From contig JAEYZM010000029.1 in the NCBI GenBank assembly GCA_023427985.1, positions 62,001 through 126,000 on the forward strand: 64,000 nucleotides of DNA, read 5' to 3'. The position numbers and the translations under genes were made by a program. The notes below the pieces were generated by a model. That model ran no database searches. It was not told where the DNA came from and saw nothing but the letters and a program-made list of their open reading frames with translations. This document shows positions 9,869 to 19,891 of this stretch, one piece after another; the first letter of the stretch is position 1, and the number at the start of each line of letters is the position of its first letter. Origin of the DNA: Bacteroidota bacterium. GTDB lineage: Bacteria; Bacteroidota; Bacteroidia; Sphingobacteriales; Sphingobacteriaceae.

Positions 9869-11214
9869 CAAAATCCAGTATAGTTGTGTGGACTAAATTG
9901 TTTCAATTCGTTCTTTATTGCTTCAGAAACATTCAATTCATCAATAAAAGCATGAATGGATTCTTTTGTGATTTTCTCGTTTTTACGAGTCAATGCTTTC
10001 AATGCCTCGTAGGGTTTTGGATAGGCTTCTCTCCTTAATACCGTTTGAATAGCTTCTGCAACAACTGCCCAATTTTCTTCAAGGTCATTGTGTAATGCTT
10101 CTTGATTCAAAAGTAATTTACCAAATCCACGCTCCAATGATTTCAATGCAATCATGGTATGTGCAACAGGTACTCCGATGTTTCTGAATACGGTTGAATC
10201 GGTTAAATCTCTTTGTAATCTTGAGATTGGGAGCTTTGCAGCTAAGTGCTCAAATAAAGCATTTGCTATTCCTAAATTCCCTTCTGCATTTTCAAAATCT
10301 ATTGGATTTACTTTGTGTGGCATGGCCGACGAACCAACTTCACCTTCTTTTATTTTTTGTTTAAAATAGTTCATCGAAATGTATTGCCAGAAATCCCTCG
10401 ATAAGTCGACTAGTATTGTATTAATTCGTTTTAAATTATCGCAATGTGCAGCAAACTGATCGTAATGCTCAATTTGTGTCGTGTATTGCGATCTGTTTAA
10501 TCCTAAAACTTTGTTCACGAAATTATTGGCAAAATCAATCCAGTTGATAGAAGGGTAAGCTGCTTTGTGTGCATTAAAATTCCCTGTAGCTCCACCAAAC
10601 TTTGCCGAATATGTAATGTGATTAAAGGACTTGAGTTGTATTTCTAATCGCTCTACAAATACCATAAGTTCTTTACCCAAACGAGTTGGAGATGCTGGCT
10701 GACCATGTGTATGTGCAAGCATTGGCACGTCCGACCATTCAGCAGCTAGTTTCTTTATACGATCAACTAAATCGTGAATCTGTGGTAAATATATTTTTTC
10801 GATGGCATGCTTAAAGCTCAAGGGTATAGCTGTATTGTTGATGTCCTGTGAGGTTAATCCAAAATGTATGTATTCTATTGGGTCTTTAATTCCTATTTGT
10901 TCTAATTTTTCTTTTAAAAAATATTCAACCGCCTTTACATCATGGTTCGTTGTTTGCTCTATCTCTTTAACTCTTGCAGCATCTCTTTCTTCATTAAATC
11001 GTTCATATATCTCACGCAACTTATTAACTTGTTCAGTACTAAGCGGACTAAAACCCTTTAATCCTAATTTTGATAATTCAATAAAATATTCAACTTCTAC
11101 TAATACTCTGTATTTGATTAATGCTGCTTCAGAAAAATAGGTAGCAAGGTCATGCGTTTGTTTTCTATATCGACCATCAATGGGGGATATGGCAAGTAAT
11201 GGATTTAAAATCAT
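9868..11214 (-). CDS. purB: Adenylosuccinate lyase
   Basis: Catalyses two steps of purine synthesis: SAICAR to AICAR plus fumarate, and adenylosuccinate to AMP plus fumarate. The 448 residues carry the fumarase/ASL superfamily signature SSAMPHKVNPIDFENAEG, the TSQDINNT segment and the HTHGQPASPT segment with the general-acid His. It is the first gene of a - strand run continuing into the S9 peptidase with a one-base overlap, and it is divergent from recQ with about 60 bases between the starts. Confidence 0.97.
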   Translation of the reverse strand: MILNPLLAISPIDGRYRKQTHDLATYFSEAALIKYRVLVEVEYFIELSKLGLKGFSPLSTEQVNKLREIYERFNEERDAARVKEIEQTTNHDVKAVEYFLKEKLEQIGIKDPIEYIHFGLTSQDINNTAIPLSFKHAIEKIYLPQIHDLVDRIKKLAAEWSDVPMLAHTHGQPASPTRLGKELMVFVERLEIQLKSFNHITYSAKFGGATGNFNAHKAAYPSINWIDFANNFVNKVLGLNRSQYTTQIEHYDQFAAHCDNLKRINTILVDLSRDFWQYISMNYFKQKIKEGEVGSSAMPHKVNPIDFENAEGNLGIANALFEHLAAKLPISRLQRDLTDSTVFRNIGVPVAHTMIALKSLERGFGKLLLNQEALHNDLEENWAVVAEAIQTVLRREAYPKPYEALKALTRKNEKITKESIHAFIDELNVSEAIKNELKQFSPHNYTGF

Positions 11215-11275
11215 AAGGTAATTTTTGTCAAAAATAACATATTTTCTCTTTTCGACTTTATATTATATTCGCAAA

Positions 11276-13189
11276 ATGAATCATTTGGAAACACTTAAGA
11301 CTTATTGGGGATACGATCAATTCCGTTATCCTCAAGAGGATGTTATAAAGAGTGTTTTATCTGGAAAGGATACTTTAGCCTTATTACCAACTGGTGCTGG
11401 TAAGTCAATTTGCTTTCAAGTCCCAATAATGAATAAAGATGGTATTGGTATAGTAGTATCGCCATTGATTGCCTTAATGAAGGATCAGGTTCAAAATCTA
11501 AAACGGAAAGGAATACCAGCAATTGAAATTGTTTCAGGAATGTCGCACCGCGAAATAGATATCGCACTTGATAATTGTGTTTACGGAAATATAAAGTTTC
11601 TATACTTGTCGCCCGAGCGACTCGAAAACACTATGGTGCAGGAGCGTATCAAGAAAATGAATGTCAATTTATTAGCCATCGATGAGGCACATTGTATTTC
11701 GCAGTGGGGCTATGATTTCCGACCATCGTATTTGAACATTTCTAAGATTAGATCCATACTACCCAATATTCCTATTTTGGCAGTTACAGCAACCGCAACT
11801 CCAGAGGTAGCAAAAGATATTATTGAAAAACTAGAACTAAAAAATCCCAATACCTATCAAATATCTTTTGAACGTAAGAATCTGAATTACTTAGTCTTTA
11901 AAGAAGAAAACAAATACAGAAGAATAATTAAGATTCTTAATAAAGTACCAGGCTCAGTTGTTTTCTATGTAAGAAACAGAAGGCTCACAGAAGAAATCGC
12001 TAGTTTTTTAAATAAGTCGGGCTTCAAGGCCGACTACTACCATGCGGGTTTAGATGTTGAAAGTAGAACTAAAAAACAGGAGAGTTGGATTTTAAATAAA
12101 ATTAGAATTATAGTTGCAACCAATGCCTTTGGTATGGGTATAGATAAACCCGATGTACGATTGGTGTTACACATCGATTTACCCGATAGTTTAGAAGCCT
12201 ATTATCAGGAAGCGGGTAGGGCAGGGCGCGATGGATTGAAATCCTATGCCGTATTGTTATATGATGACTTAGACATAGAGAATTTACGCTCAAAATTTGA
12301 GAATTCCTATCCTAATTTTGAGGAAATCACCAAAACTTACCATTCACTCTATCAGCATTTTAACATCGCCTACGGATCTGGTATTGGATTAGAAATGCCA
12401 TTTAATGCAATTGAATTTTCTAAAATAATTGAGCTACCAATATTAAAATTATTAAACGCATTAAACTTCTTGGAACGAGAAGGAATTATAAGCATTAGCG
12501 ACGAACTTAAAAACGAGTCTAGGATGTGCTTGTTGGTAAGTCCCGATGAATTATATAAATTTCAAATTGCTCAATCTCATTTCGATACCTTAATCAAAAC
12601 CATTCTGAGATCATACGGTGGAATATTCGAGCAATATGTGCCCATAAAAGAGCAGGAAATTCAAAAGCGTTCAGGCATCGGCATTGAGGAATTAAAAAGG
12701 CAATTGGATTTGCTAAAAAAATATAAGATTATCGATTACATACCTGCGAACGATCATGCAAATATTTTATTCTTAAGGGAGCGATTGAGTAAGGGTAATT
12801 TGCGTCTTGATAGGTCCTATTGGAAATTCCGAAAGGAAGTGTTGGAATCTAAGCTCGATGGGATGATCAATTACGTGTTGAAACACCAATGCAGGTCAAA
12901 ATCATTATTGAATTATTTTGGTGAAATGAATTATGAGCAATGTGGGCAATGCGATGTATGCATTGAAAACAGGGCATCTCAGAATATTAACGAGCTAAAA
13001 AACAAAGTATTAGAACGGATAATTGCGGAAAGCTCAAATGAAAAATTATCTTTGCCAGGCATTTTGAGTAAATGGAGCGATATACCAGAGCAAAAATTGA
13101 AAGAAATAATAAAATTATTAATTGAAGATGGCTTCATACAATTTAATGACAAAAATGAAGTTATTATAGTAAAACAACCTAAGCCTTGA
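11276..13189 (+). CDS. recQ: ATP-dependent DNA helicase RecQ
   Basis: 3'-5' DNA helicase for recombination and stalled forks. Walker A is LLPTGAGKS and the DEAH box is in IDEAHCISQWGYDFRP. The second RecA domain has ATNAFGMGIDKPDVR and QEAGRAGRDG (motif VI). Zinc ligands of the RQC region lie in CRSKSL and CGQCDVC. The C-terminus is a short helical/winged region without a clear HRDC domain. The start chosen is the ATG at 11276 (637 aa), because the residues that follow align with the family start; an upstream in-frame TTG at 11225 would add 17 unlikely residues. The stop overlaps the next gene by 4 bases. Confidence 0.95.
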   Translation: MNHLETLKTYWGYDQFRYPQEDVIKSVLSGKDTLALLPTGAGKSICFQVPIMNKDGIGIVVSPLIALMKDQVQNLKRKGIPAIEIVSGMSHREIDIALDNCVYGNIKFLYLSPERLENTMVQERIKKMNVNLLAIDEAHCISQWGYDFRPSYLNISKIRSILPNIPILAVTATATPEVAKDIIEKLELKNPNTYQISFERKNLNYLVFKEENKYRRIIKILNKVPGSVVFYVRNRRLTEEIASFLNKSGFKADYYHAGLDVESRTKKQESWILNKIRIIVATNAFGMGIDKPDVRLVLHIDLPDSLEAYYQEAGRAGRDGLKSYAVLLYDDLDIENLRSKFENSYPNFEEITKTYHSLYQHFNIAYGSGIGLEMPFNAIEFSKIIELPILKLLNALNFLEREGIISISDELKNESRMCLLVSPDELYKFQIAQSHFDTLIKTILRSYGGIFEQYVPIKEQEIQKRSGIGIEELKRQLDLLKKYKIIDYIPANDHANILFLRERLSKGNLRLDRSYWKFRKEVLESKLDGMINYVLKHQCRSKSLLNYFGEMNYEQCGQCDVCIENRASQNINELKNKVLERIIAESSNEKLSLPGILSKWSDIPEQKLKEIIKLLIEDGFIQFNDKNEVIIVKQPKP

Positions 13190-14283
13190 AAAGAATAATA
13201 CTAACCGTTACCAACGACCTGTCGTACGACCAACGCATGCACAGAGTTTGCAATACCCTTTCAAAAGCCGGATACGATGTTTTACTAGTAGGTAGAAAAA
13301 GAAATTTTTCAATTCCTTTAAAAGAAAAGCCATACAAGCAGAAGCGCATTAATTGCATTTTTGAAAATGGAAAACTCTTTTATATGGAGTATAACATTCG
13401 ATTGTTTTTCTTTTTATTATTCAATAGGTTCGATATAGTAAATGCCAACGATTTAGATACCATTTTACCTTGTTTTTTTGTATCGAAATTAAAGTCGAAA
13501 GACTGCATTTACGATGCACATGAATACTTCACGGAAGTTCCAGAAGTCTTGCACAGACCATTTACTAAGAAAATATGGGAGACCTTGGAACGCTTTGTAG
13601 TGCCTCGTCTTAAACATTGTTATACCGTTAGTGAAAGTATCGCCGATTTGTTTCAAGAAAAATACAACACTAATTTTGAAATTATAAGAAACGTACCGGT
13701 ATTGAATAGTGATAGTCCGATTCTTCAAGAGTACAACGATGAACATGAGCGTTATATCATCTATCAAGGTGCATTGAATCAAGGTAGAGGTTTGGAATGT
13801 TTAATTGAGTCGATGCAGTGGGTCGATTGTCATTTGTACCTTGTAGGCGAAGGGGACTTGAGTGAAGAACTCAGAATGTTGGCACAAAAATATAAAGTGA
13901 AAAGTAAGGTGAAATTTATGGGTTACATTGAACCCAATAGATTACCAAGTGTAACCAACAAAGCCTTTTTAGGTATTAATGTTTCTGATAACTTAGGTTT
14001 AAGTTATTATTATTCATTAAATAATAAGTGTTTCGATTACATACATGCTGGCATTCCTTCAGTAACCAATAATTTTCCAGAATACATTAAAATCAACGAA
14101 CAATACCAAGTAGCAATACTTACTGATTTGGATGCAAGAAAATTAGCGGATTCTGTAAACCTTTTATTGAACGACAAACAACTTTACAATAAATTAAAAG
14201 CAAATTGTTTATTGGCAAGAGAAGAGTACAACTGGCAAAACGAAGAATTAAAGTTGTTAGAAATCTATAAACGTATCGCCTAA
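13186..14283 (+). CDS. Glycosyltransferase, family 4-like (GT-B)
   Basis: Retaining GT-B glycosyltransferase of 365 residues, probably acting on a surface polysaccharide or glycolipid. The N-terminal domain starts with ILTVTNDLSYDQRMHRV. The C-terminal domain has the sugar-nucleotide binding pattern GEGDLSEELRMLAQKY followed by VKFMGYIEPNRLP and a family-like DYIHAGIPSVTNNFPE. The only plausible start is the TTG at 13186, which forms TTGA with the recQ stop; no in-frame ATG lies before conserved sequence. The coupling with recQ looks positional rather than functional. Confidence 0.85.
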   Translation: MKRIILTVTNDLSYDQRMHRVCNTLSKAGYDVLLVGRKRNFSIPLKEKPYKQKRINCIFENGKLFYMEYNIRLFFFLLFNRFDIVNANDLDTILPCFFVSKLKSKDCIYDAHEYFTEVPEVLHRPFTKKIWETLERFVVPRLKHCYTVSESIADLFQEKYNTNFEIIRNVPVLNSDSPILQEYNDEHERYIIYQGALNQGRGLECLIESMQWVDCHLYLVGEGDLSEELRMLAQKYKVKSKVKFMGYIEPNRLPSVTNKAFLGINVSDNLGLSYYYSLNNKCFDYIHAGIPSVTNNFPEYIKINEQYQVAILTDLDARKLADSVNLLLNDKQLYNKLKANCLLAREEYNWQNEELKLLEIYKRIA

Positions 14284-14310
14284 CCTACGAGCATACGAAC
14301 CTATGAACCA
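14284..14310. repeat. Short 8-base-period repeat
   Basis: Directly after the glycosyltransferase stop lie words of the type CATACGAA / CCTATGAA with an 8-base period. It is a short relative of the array at 45751-45826 and occupies the convergent space to the next glycosyltransferase. Confidence 0.5.
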
Positions 14311-15188
14311 TTTTTCAAAAATTCATTCAACTTAAACAAATCCAACACGATTAAGGAAGCATTTGTGCTTTTTAAATTGTTTTCAAATCCATTAGAGAAT
14401 AAAGCATAAACCCTTGTGTAAATTTTATGGAGACGAAACTTAATAATCAAGTTAGCAACTTTCACAAGTTTAATAGAGTTTAAAGAACTTAGACTCTGAC
14501 TCGCGATCAAATGTTTTAAATTAATACAAGAACTTTTCAATTTCATAAGAAAAACTTCGGCATCCTCTAAACCATCATGTAATAAAGGATTGTCAATATG
14601 TACAACTTTTGCATTCATTGCTTCCAGTCCTAAGGAAAACAGGGTGTCTTCATGACCATAGCTACTAAAACGTTCATCGAATTTTACTGCATTAAATATC
14701 TTTTTATTGATTAATAAATTGCAAGGTTTTATGCTGATGTATGGACTTCGATTTCTTTGTTCTACTGAAATTGCTTCTCTCATTGTTCCATAATACCAAC
14801 GCAAATAAAAATCGGAACGATCAATTTTATCTACATATGTTAATCCACCATAAATACAATCGCCAAGCGGCAACACATCGACATAATGTTTTAAATACAA
14901 TGGATTAAACACTAACATGTCGTTGTCTATAAACAACAAATGTTCGTATTGAGAATATTCAGCTAATTTATTTCTGATCTTAGATCGGCCTATGTTTTCT
15001 TCTAGTTCTATGTAACTAACATTAGCAATAGTATTTAAGTCCGAGTTTTCATTCCGATGTTCCTTCGAACAATCGTCTAGGCAAATTATTTCGTAGGGTA
15101 TATTCAATAGCTTCGCTTGCTCAGATAGAGCATTCACCAAAGGGACTACATTTCTATTGTAAATAGGTATTAAAATGGAAATCACCAT
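14301..15188 (-). CDS. Glycosyltransferase family 2
   Basis: GT-A fold transferase of about 295 residues. The start MVISILIPIYNR is the classic GT2 N-terminus, followed by EIICLDDCS and the metal-binding FIDNDM (DxD) motif. A long loop-rich acceptor domain and a helical C-terminus follow. I chose the ATG at 15188 because the preceding nine residues from an upstream ATG at 15215 do not match the family. It is convergent with the GT-B gene, so the two may serve one surface glycan. The sugar specificity cannot be read. Confidence 0.85.
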   Translation of the reverse strand: MVISILIPIYNRNVVPLVNALSEQAKLLNIPYEIICLDDCSKEHRNENSDLNTIANVSYIELEENIGRSKIRNKLAEYSQYEHLLFIDNDMLVFNPLYLKHYVDVLPLGDCIYGGLTYVDKIDRSDFYLRWYYGTMREAISVEQRNRSPYISIKPCNLLINKKIFNAVKFDERFSSYGHEDTLFSLGLEAMNAKVVHIDNPLLHDGLEDAEVFLMKLKSSCINLKHLIASQSLSSLNSIKLVKVANLIIKFRLHKIYTRVYALFSNGFENNLKSTNASLIVLDLFKLNEFLKNGS

Positions 15189-15277
15189 GCAAAATAGAAA
15201 AAATGTAAGCCTCATGCAACCCTTTAAAAATATAAAGCGTCATTAGGGTGATTATTCAGTATTCAAATAATAAACAT

Positions 15278-16018
15278 ATGAAAAAACTAAACTTATTGTT
15301 ATTAAGCCTTGCAGTTGTGCTGCTTGGTATTGGTACATCGGCATTCAAAAATTCTGAGTCTAATTTGAAAGGATGTATAAAAGGTTCAGGAAATGTAACT
15401 TCCGTTGAACGTAAATTAAATGGATTTAAATCTATTGAAACGAAGGGTGGATTTGAAGTAATTATCAAAAAGTCGAACGATTTTAATGTTAGCATTGAAG
15501 CCGACGATAATTTATTGGATAATATCATTACAGAAGTAATAGGAGGAAAGCTAATCATTCGAAATGAGAAATCCATTTGTAATGCAAAAGAATTAAAAAT
15601 TACTCTGAGTATGCCAGAACTAGTAGGATTGAATTGTTCAGGAGCATCAGAAGTTATAACCTTAGATAAATTTACCTCTGAAAAATTTGAACTGAAATGT
15701 TCGGGGGCAAGTGAATTAGACTTGAATATCGACACAAAACTTCTTGTAAGTAAATTAAATGGAGCATCTGAGCTGAGATTAAAAGGTAGTGCCGATACGC
15801 ATGCAATTGAAATGAGTGGTGCTTCAGAAGTTAAAGCTTTAGATTTTAAAACACAAAAATATGCGATCGAAACAAAAGGTGCATCATCGTGTAAAATAAG
15901 TGTAAGCGAAGAATTGTCTGTAAAAGCAAGCGGTGCAAGTGAAATCAAATATTCTGGTAGTCCTAAAATTATTTCTAAAGATGTAAGTGGTGCTTCAGAT
16001 ATCTCTGCAATAAAATAA
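15278..16018 (+). CDS. DUF2807 (head GIN domain) secreted protein
   Basis: Exported protein of 246 residues with a signal peptide (about 1-22). A beta-helix-like DUF2807 domain follows, starting at FKSIETKGGFEVIIKKS. The second half repeats a GASE-type turn (CSGASEV, CSGASEL, NGASEL, SGASEV, KGASS, SGASEI, SGASDI) about every 20-25 residues, which fits a stacked beta-solenoid. These proteins are abundant in Bacteroidota, and their role is unproven (putative adhesin or envelope-stress protein). The ATG at 15278 starts the signal peptide; an ATA/ATT upstream extension is rejected. Confidence 0.85.
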   Translation: MKKLNLLLLSLAVVLLGIGTSAFKNSESNLKGCIKGSGNVTSVERKLNGFKSIETKGGFEVIIKKSNDFNVSIEADDNLLDNIITEVIGGKLIIRNEKSICNAKELKITLSMPELVGLNCSGASEVITLDKFTSEKFELKCSGASELDLNIDTKLLVSKLNGASELRLKGSADTHAIEMSGASEVKALDFKTQKYAIETKGASSCKISVSEELSVKASGASEIKYSGSPKIISKDVSGASDISAIK

Positions 16019-16042
16019 TTTTCTCATCCATACAATTTAATT

Positions 16043-16071
16043 AGAGGTTACAATTTTTGTAGCCTCTTTTT
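16043..16071 (+). terminator. Terminator inside the end of the opposing gene
   Basis: Stem AGAGGTTACA / TGTAGCCTCT (10 bp, one G-T pair) with loop ATTTT is followed by TTTT. It terminates the DUF2807 transcript. The hairpin DNA also encodes the last codons and stop of the convergent gene at 16048-16443. Confidence 0.75.
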
Positions 16072-16443
16072 ATTGTACCAGGTTTTAGCGAAGTAATACA
16101 TCAAAGTACCAAGGGTATAGAACAGAATGTCCAAATAATCTTGCACATACCTATTACTTTGATTCGGTAGTATGAATTCGAATAATAAAATTAAAACGAT
16201 TAATATAAAGGAGAGTTGCATAAAACTATGTCTCCTATATGGGTTTTTATAAAAAAACGTGTTTTCAATTATTAATACGATAGCAGAAACAAAAGGAACT
16301 GCAAGAAGGTCATCGCCATAAAAATCCCAATAGTGTATATTGATACCTAAAATTTTTTGAAGTAATTGGTGGATTAATGCAATACTTATTATAAGTATTT
16401 CTAAAAAATAATGTTGAATATATTCTATATAAGATTTTGACAT
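16048..16443 (-). CDS. Small integral membrane protein
   Basis: 131 residues with four predicted membrane segments (about 12-30, 45-62, 75-93, 103-120). The acidic pair in YGDDLLAVP and the FE...P...D..D...Y..G pattern in the second half are typical of a small uncharacterised Bacteroidota family with a loose VanZ-like look. No function can be assigned. The start is the ATG at 16443; an in-frame TTG at 16449 is less likely. It follows the zinc-ribbon gene by 13 bases, probably in one transcript. Confidence 0.7.
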   Translation of the reverse strand: MSKSYIEYIQHYFLEILIISIALIHQLLQKILGINIHYWDFYGDDLLAVPFVSAIVLIIENTFFYKNPYRRHSFMQLSFILIVLILLFEFILPNQSNRYVQDYLDILFYTLGTLMYYFAKTWYNKKRLQKL

Positions 16444-16456
16444 ATTCAATTACAAA

Positions 16457-16744
16457 TTAACCAGCAAGAAGTGTAACCAACCAAATTACAAAGCTTGCGA
16501 ATGCAACAAACACGAACTGAATTGCGAGACCGATTCTTTTTAAGAATTTTACCATCGCATTATCTTCATCTCGAATAATGAGTAATGCAGTTTGCTTATC
16601 GATTAGTCTTTCTGTCAAAGCTTTATTTTTATTACTAAACTGTTGTTTATTAAATAATTCGCCACAATGATTGCATCGATCTTCTAGATTTCCGTTGGAT
16701 TCCGACCATTCCCCACATTCTTTACATTTTGATTGTACTTTCAT
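16457..16744 (-). CDS. Zinc-ribbon membrane protein, 95 aa
   Basis: A short protein with CKEC and CNHC pairs (about residues 7-10 and 25-28) forming a probable zinc ribbon. A charged linker and a single C-terminal membrane segment (about 72-93) follow. The topology suggests a cytosolic zinc finger tethered to the inner membrane. No name is known to me. It is divergent from the MFS gene with 43 bases between starts. Confidence 0.72.
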   Translation of the reverse strand: MKVQSKCKECGEWSESNGNLEDRCNHCGELFNKQQFSNKNKALTERLIDKQTALLIIRDEDNAMVKFLKRIGLAIQFVFVAFASFVIWLVTLLAG

Positions 16745-16787
16745 GTATAAATATTAACTTCACAAAAATATAATTTATTCAAGAAGA

Positions 16788-18110
16788 ATGAATCAAAGAT
16801 TCACGGATGCAATGAGCATTCAAGAGAAGAAAAAAGTAATCAATGCTTGGGCATTTTACGATTGGTCTAACTCTGTATATAACCTAACCATCACATCCAC
16901 AATTTTCCCAATTTATTGGTCGGCCGTTACTTCTAATAATGGCAAAAATACGGTTGAGTTTATAGGCAGAGAATTCGTAAACACTGCTTTGTATTCCTAT
17001 GCACTTTCCTTTTCATTCTTGATCGTTGCTATCATTTCGCCAATATTATCGGGGATTGCCGACTATAATGGTACTAAGAAAAGGTTTCTACAAAGCTTCT
17101 GTTTAATTGGATCAATTGCATGTTCTTCACTTTTTTTCTTTAACAGGAGTAATATAGAATTTGGAGTTTTTGCTTTCGTTTTTGGAACCATCGGTTGGGC
17201 AGGAAGTTTGGTGTTTTACAACTCCTATTTACCTGAAATTGCGAAAGAAGAGGAACAAGATAAAGTAAGTGCGAAAGGCTTTGCATTTGGTTACATCGGT
17301 AGTTCTTTATTACTGATTACCAATCTGATAGTCATCCTATTTCCAGAAGTTTTTGGTATTGAAAAAGATTCCTCTTTGCCGGCACGATTAGCATTTCTAG
17401 CAGTAGGTATTTGGTGGTTTGGATTTGCCCAATACACCTTCAAATACTTACCAAACAATAAAATCAAGGCTAAAATTGGACTCGATGTTGTGCTTAAAGG
17501 GTATAAAGAGCTAGCAGGGGTATGGCAAATCCTAAAAAGAGAGCCTAAGCTAAAATCCTTTCTCATTTCATTTTTCTTCTTCACAATGGGAATACAAACG
17601 GTAATGTATGTTGCCGCACTTTTTGGAAGTAAAGAATTGAAATTAGATTCCGGAGAATTGATTGCCACCATTTTAATCATTCAATTTGTAGCAATTATAG
17701 GTGCATATCTCTTTGCTTATCTTTCCAAAAAATTTGGAAACCTCAATGCATTGGCCATTGCTTTGTTAATCTGGATAGCAATATGCGTTAATGCCTATTA
17801 CGTTTACAACGCTCAACAATTCTACTTATTAGCATTTACTGTAGGTATGGTGATGGGTGGTAGTCAATCTCTCTCACGTTCAACTTATTCAAAATTCTTA
17901 CCCGAAACAAAAGATACGGCATCCTTTTTTAGCTTCTACGATACCACTGAAAAAATTGCAATTGTACTAGGCACCGCATCCTATGGTTTAATAGAAGAAT
18001 TGACGGGCAGCATGCGTAATTCAGTCTTCACACTTGCAAGCTTTTTTATTCTCGGACTAATATTATTATTCCGATTAAAGCATAAGATTAAAATAATAGG
18101 GGAGAAATAG
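16788..18110 (+). CDS. MFS transporter, UMF1 (Atg22-like) family
   Basis: Twelve-helix membrane protein of 440 residues. The conserved start NAWAFYDWSNSVYNLTI is diagnostic of the UMF1/Atg22-like branch of the major facilitator superfamily. GGSQSLSRSTYSKFLP marks the second half. Fungal Atg22 exports amino acids from the vacuole; the bacterial substrate is unknown. The next gene starts 13 bases after the stop. Confidence 0.9.
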   Translation: MNQRFTDAMSIQEKKKVINAWAFYDWSNSVYNLTITSTIFPIYWSAVTSNNGKNTVEFIGREFVNTALYSYALSFSFLIVAIISPILSGIADYNGTKKRFLQSFCLIGSIACSSLFFFNRSNIEFGVFAFVFGTIGWAGSLVFYNSYLPEIAKEEEQDKVSAKGFAFGYIGSSLLLITNLIVILFPEVFGIEKDSSLPARLAFLAVGIWWFGFAQYTFKYLPNNKIKAKIGLDVVLKGYKELAGVWQILKREPKLKSFLISFFFFTMGIQTVMYVAALFGSKELKLDSGELIATILIIQFVAIIGAYLFAYLSKKFGNLNALAIALLIWIAICVNAYYVYNAQQFYLLAFTVGMVMGGSQSLSRSTYSKFLPETKDTASFFSFYDTTEKIAIVLGTASYGLIEELTGSMRNSVFTLASFFILGLILLFRLKHKIKIIGEK

Positions 18111-18123
18111 TATTTTTGTTTCA

Positions 18124-18843
18124 ATGAATGTCGATGTATTTATTCCCTGTTTCATAGATCAGTTATTTCCAGATACTGCTGCCAATATGATTTCTTTTTT
18201 AGAAAACAATGGTTGCAAGGTTCAATATAATCCCGAACAAACCTGTTGCGGTCAGCCTGCTTTTAATTCAGGTTTTTGGGAAGAGTCTAAAAAAGTAGCA
18301 GAAAAATTTCTAAATGATTTTAGTTCTGAACATTATATTGTAAGTCCATCGGGCTCCTGTACTGGAATGGTAAAGAACTATTATTCAGAATTATTTACAA
18401 ATTCTGCATCACATAATAAATGTCGATCTATACAAAATCAAATCATAGAATTTTCAGATTTTGTAGTGAATGTTTTAAAAAACCCAAAAATCCAATCGGC
18501 CTTAAAAGGTAAAGTTACCTATCATGATTCTTGTGCTGCACTTAGAGAATGTGGAATAAAAAACGAACCCAGAGAACTGATAAATAAAATTCCGGGGATT
18601 GAATTAATTGAGATGAACGATTGTGAGACTTGTTGCGGGTTTGGGGGAACCTTTTCTGTAAAATTCGAAGGAATTTCGGCTGCAATGGCCGAGCAGAAAG
18701 TACAGAATGCGATGGCAACTGGAGCTGAATGGATTATATCTACAGATGCCTCATGCCTAATAAATATTCAAGCATACATCGATAAGCATAATTTACCTAT
18801 AAAAACAATACATTTGGTTGACGCACTTTGTTATGAAGATTAA
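18124..18843 (+). CDS. LutA/YkgE-type (Fe-S)-binding oxidoreductase subunit
   Basis: Cytosolic 239-residue protein with two cysteine-rich CCG domains: TCCGQPAFNSG near residue 42 and TCCGFGGTFS near residue 165. Each has an upstream partner (IPCF near the N-terminus and HDSCAA). This architecture is that of LutA, part of the LutABC lactate-utilisation complex. LutB and LutC are not in the window, so the role here is open. It lies between the UMF1 transporter and a TPR lipoprotein with gaps of 13 bases and one base. Confidence 0.88.
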   Translation: MNVDVFIPCFIDQLFPDTAANMISFLENNGCKVQYNPEQTCCGQPAFNSGFWEESKKVAEKFLNDFSSEHYIVSPSGSCTGMVKNYYSELFTNSASHNKCRSIQNQIIEFSDFVVNVLKNPKIQSALKGKVTYHDSCAALRECGIKNEPRELINKIPGIELIEMNDCETCCGFGGTFSVKFEGISAAMAEQKVQNAMATGAEWIISTDASCLINIQAYIDKHNLPIKTIHLVDALCYED

Positions 18844-18844
18844 T

Positions 18845-19891
18845 ATGAAATATATTTTACTTGTTTTCTCAAGTATCCTACTATTTGCTTGTTCCAGCAA
18901 TACATCGGAACAAAAAAATACAACAATCAATGGAAGTGATTCGGCTAAAATCATTGCGAGTGCTGTGCCAGAAGAATTACAGGAATTAAATAAAAAAATA
19001 GCTGCTAGCCCAACGAACCCTGAATTATACAACGAACGTGCAAAATATTATGTAAAAAACAATCAGCTTGAATTTGCATACAACGATTTAGCGATGGGGT
19101 TTAAGTACGACAGTGCATTTATGCCTTTGTACAATACACTTGCCGATTATCATTTAAGGAAATCGGAGCCTGCTCAATCGAAAGCTGCATTAGACAAAGC
19201 CATTCAAATAAACCCAAAAAGTTATATGAGTTATGTGAAATTGGGTGAACTGTTTTATATGGTAAAAAAATACGATTTGGCGTTTGAAAATATTAATAAA
19301 GGATTAAAGGTCAATAAGTATTACTCAGATGGCTATTTCTGGAAAGGAATGATTTACAAAGAGCAACAAAAACCAGAATTGGCAATGTCTAATTTTATGA
19401 CAGCAGTTGAACAAGATCCTGATAATTTCAAGGCATATATGCAGATGGGGCTAATAGAATTGGATCGTAACTCCAAATCGGCATTAGACCATTTCAATGC
19501 AGCTGTTCGTGTACGTCCTGAAAGTACCGAGGGCTATTACGCAAGAGCTTATTATTATCAGACGCATCAGGATCTGGATAAGGCGATACAAGACTACACG
19601 AAAGTAGTTGAAATTGACTCCACTTATACCAATGCACATTATAATTTAGGTATCATTCGATATGAATTGCGCGTAATTGATTTAGCTCTAGTTGATTTCT
19701 CAAGAGCAATTCGATGCAATCCTAAATATGCAGAAGCTTATTATATGAGAGGCTTGTGCGAAGAATCAAAATCCATGCACAAAGAAGCCATTGCAGATTT
19801 TGAATATGCAATGAGTTTAAAACCAAATTATTCCTTAGCTTCGCAAGCATTAGAACGAGTAAATAAAACAATAAAAGCAATACAAAAATGA
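18845..19891 (+). CDS. TPR-repeat lipoprotein
   Basis: Exported lipoprotein of 348 residues. The signal peptide ends in LLFACSS, with the lipidated Cys about residue 16. At least seven tetratricopeptide repeats follow (about 65-345), each with the A...Y...G / A..D...A pattern, so it is probably a periplasmic scaffold. The ATG at 18845 was chosen because it gives a clean lipoprotein signal; in-frame TTG and ATG codons at 18818 and 18833 overlap the previous gene. It ends in a 4-base overlap (ATGA) with thrS. Confidence 0.88.
   Translation: MKYILLVFSSILLFACSSNTSEQKNTTINGSDSAKIIASAVPEELQELNKKIAASPTNPELYNERAKYYVKNNQLEFAYNDLAMGFKYDSAFMPLYNTLADYHLRKSEPAQSKAALDKAIQINPKSYMSYVKLGELFYMVKKYDLAFENINKGLKVNKYYSDGYFWKGMIYKEQQKPELAMSNFMTAVEQDPDNFKAYMQMGLIELDRNSKSALDHFNAAVRVRPESTEGYYARAYYYQTHQDLDKAIQDYTKVVEIDSTYTNAHYNLGIIRYELRVIDLALVDFSRAIRCNPKYAEAYYMRGLCEESKSMHKEAIADFEYAMSLKPNYSLASQALERVNKTIKAIQK

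Noticed and set aside
11225..11275. N-terminal extension of RecQ from a TTG
   Set aside because: The 17 extra residues match nothing in the family, and the ATG at 11276 fits the alignment.
15256..15948. Long - strand open frame (230 codons) opposite the DUF2807 gene
   Set aside because: It is the antisense shadow of a repetitive GASE-type sequence; the + strand gene has a signal peptide and clear family repeats.
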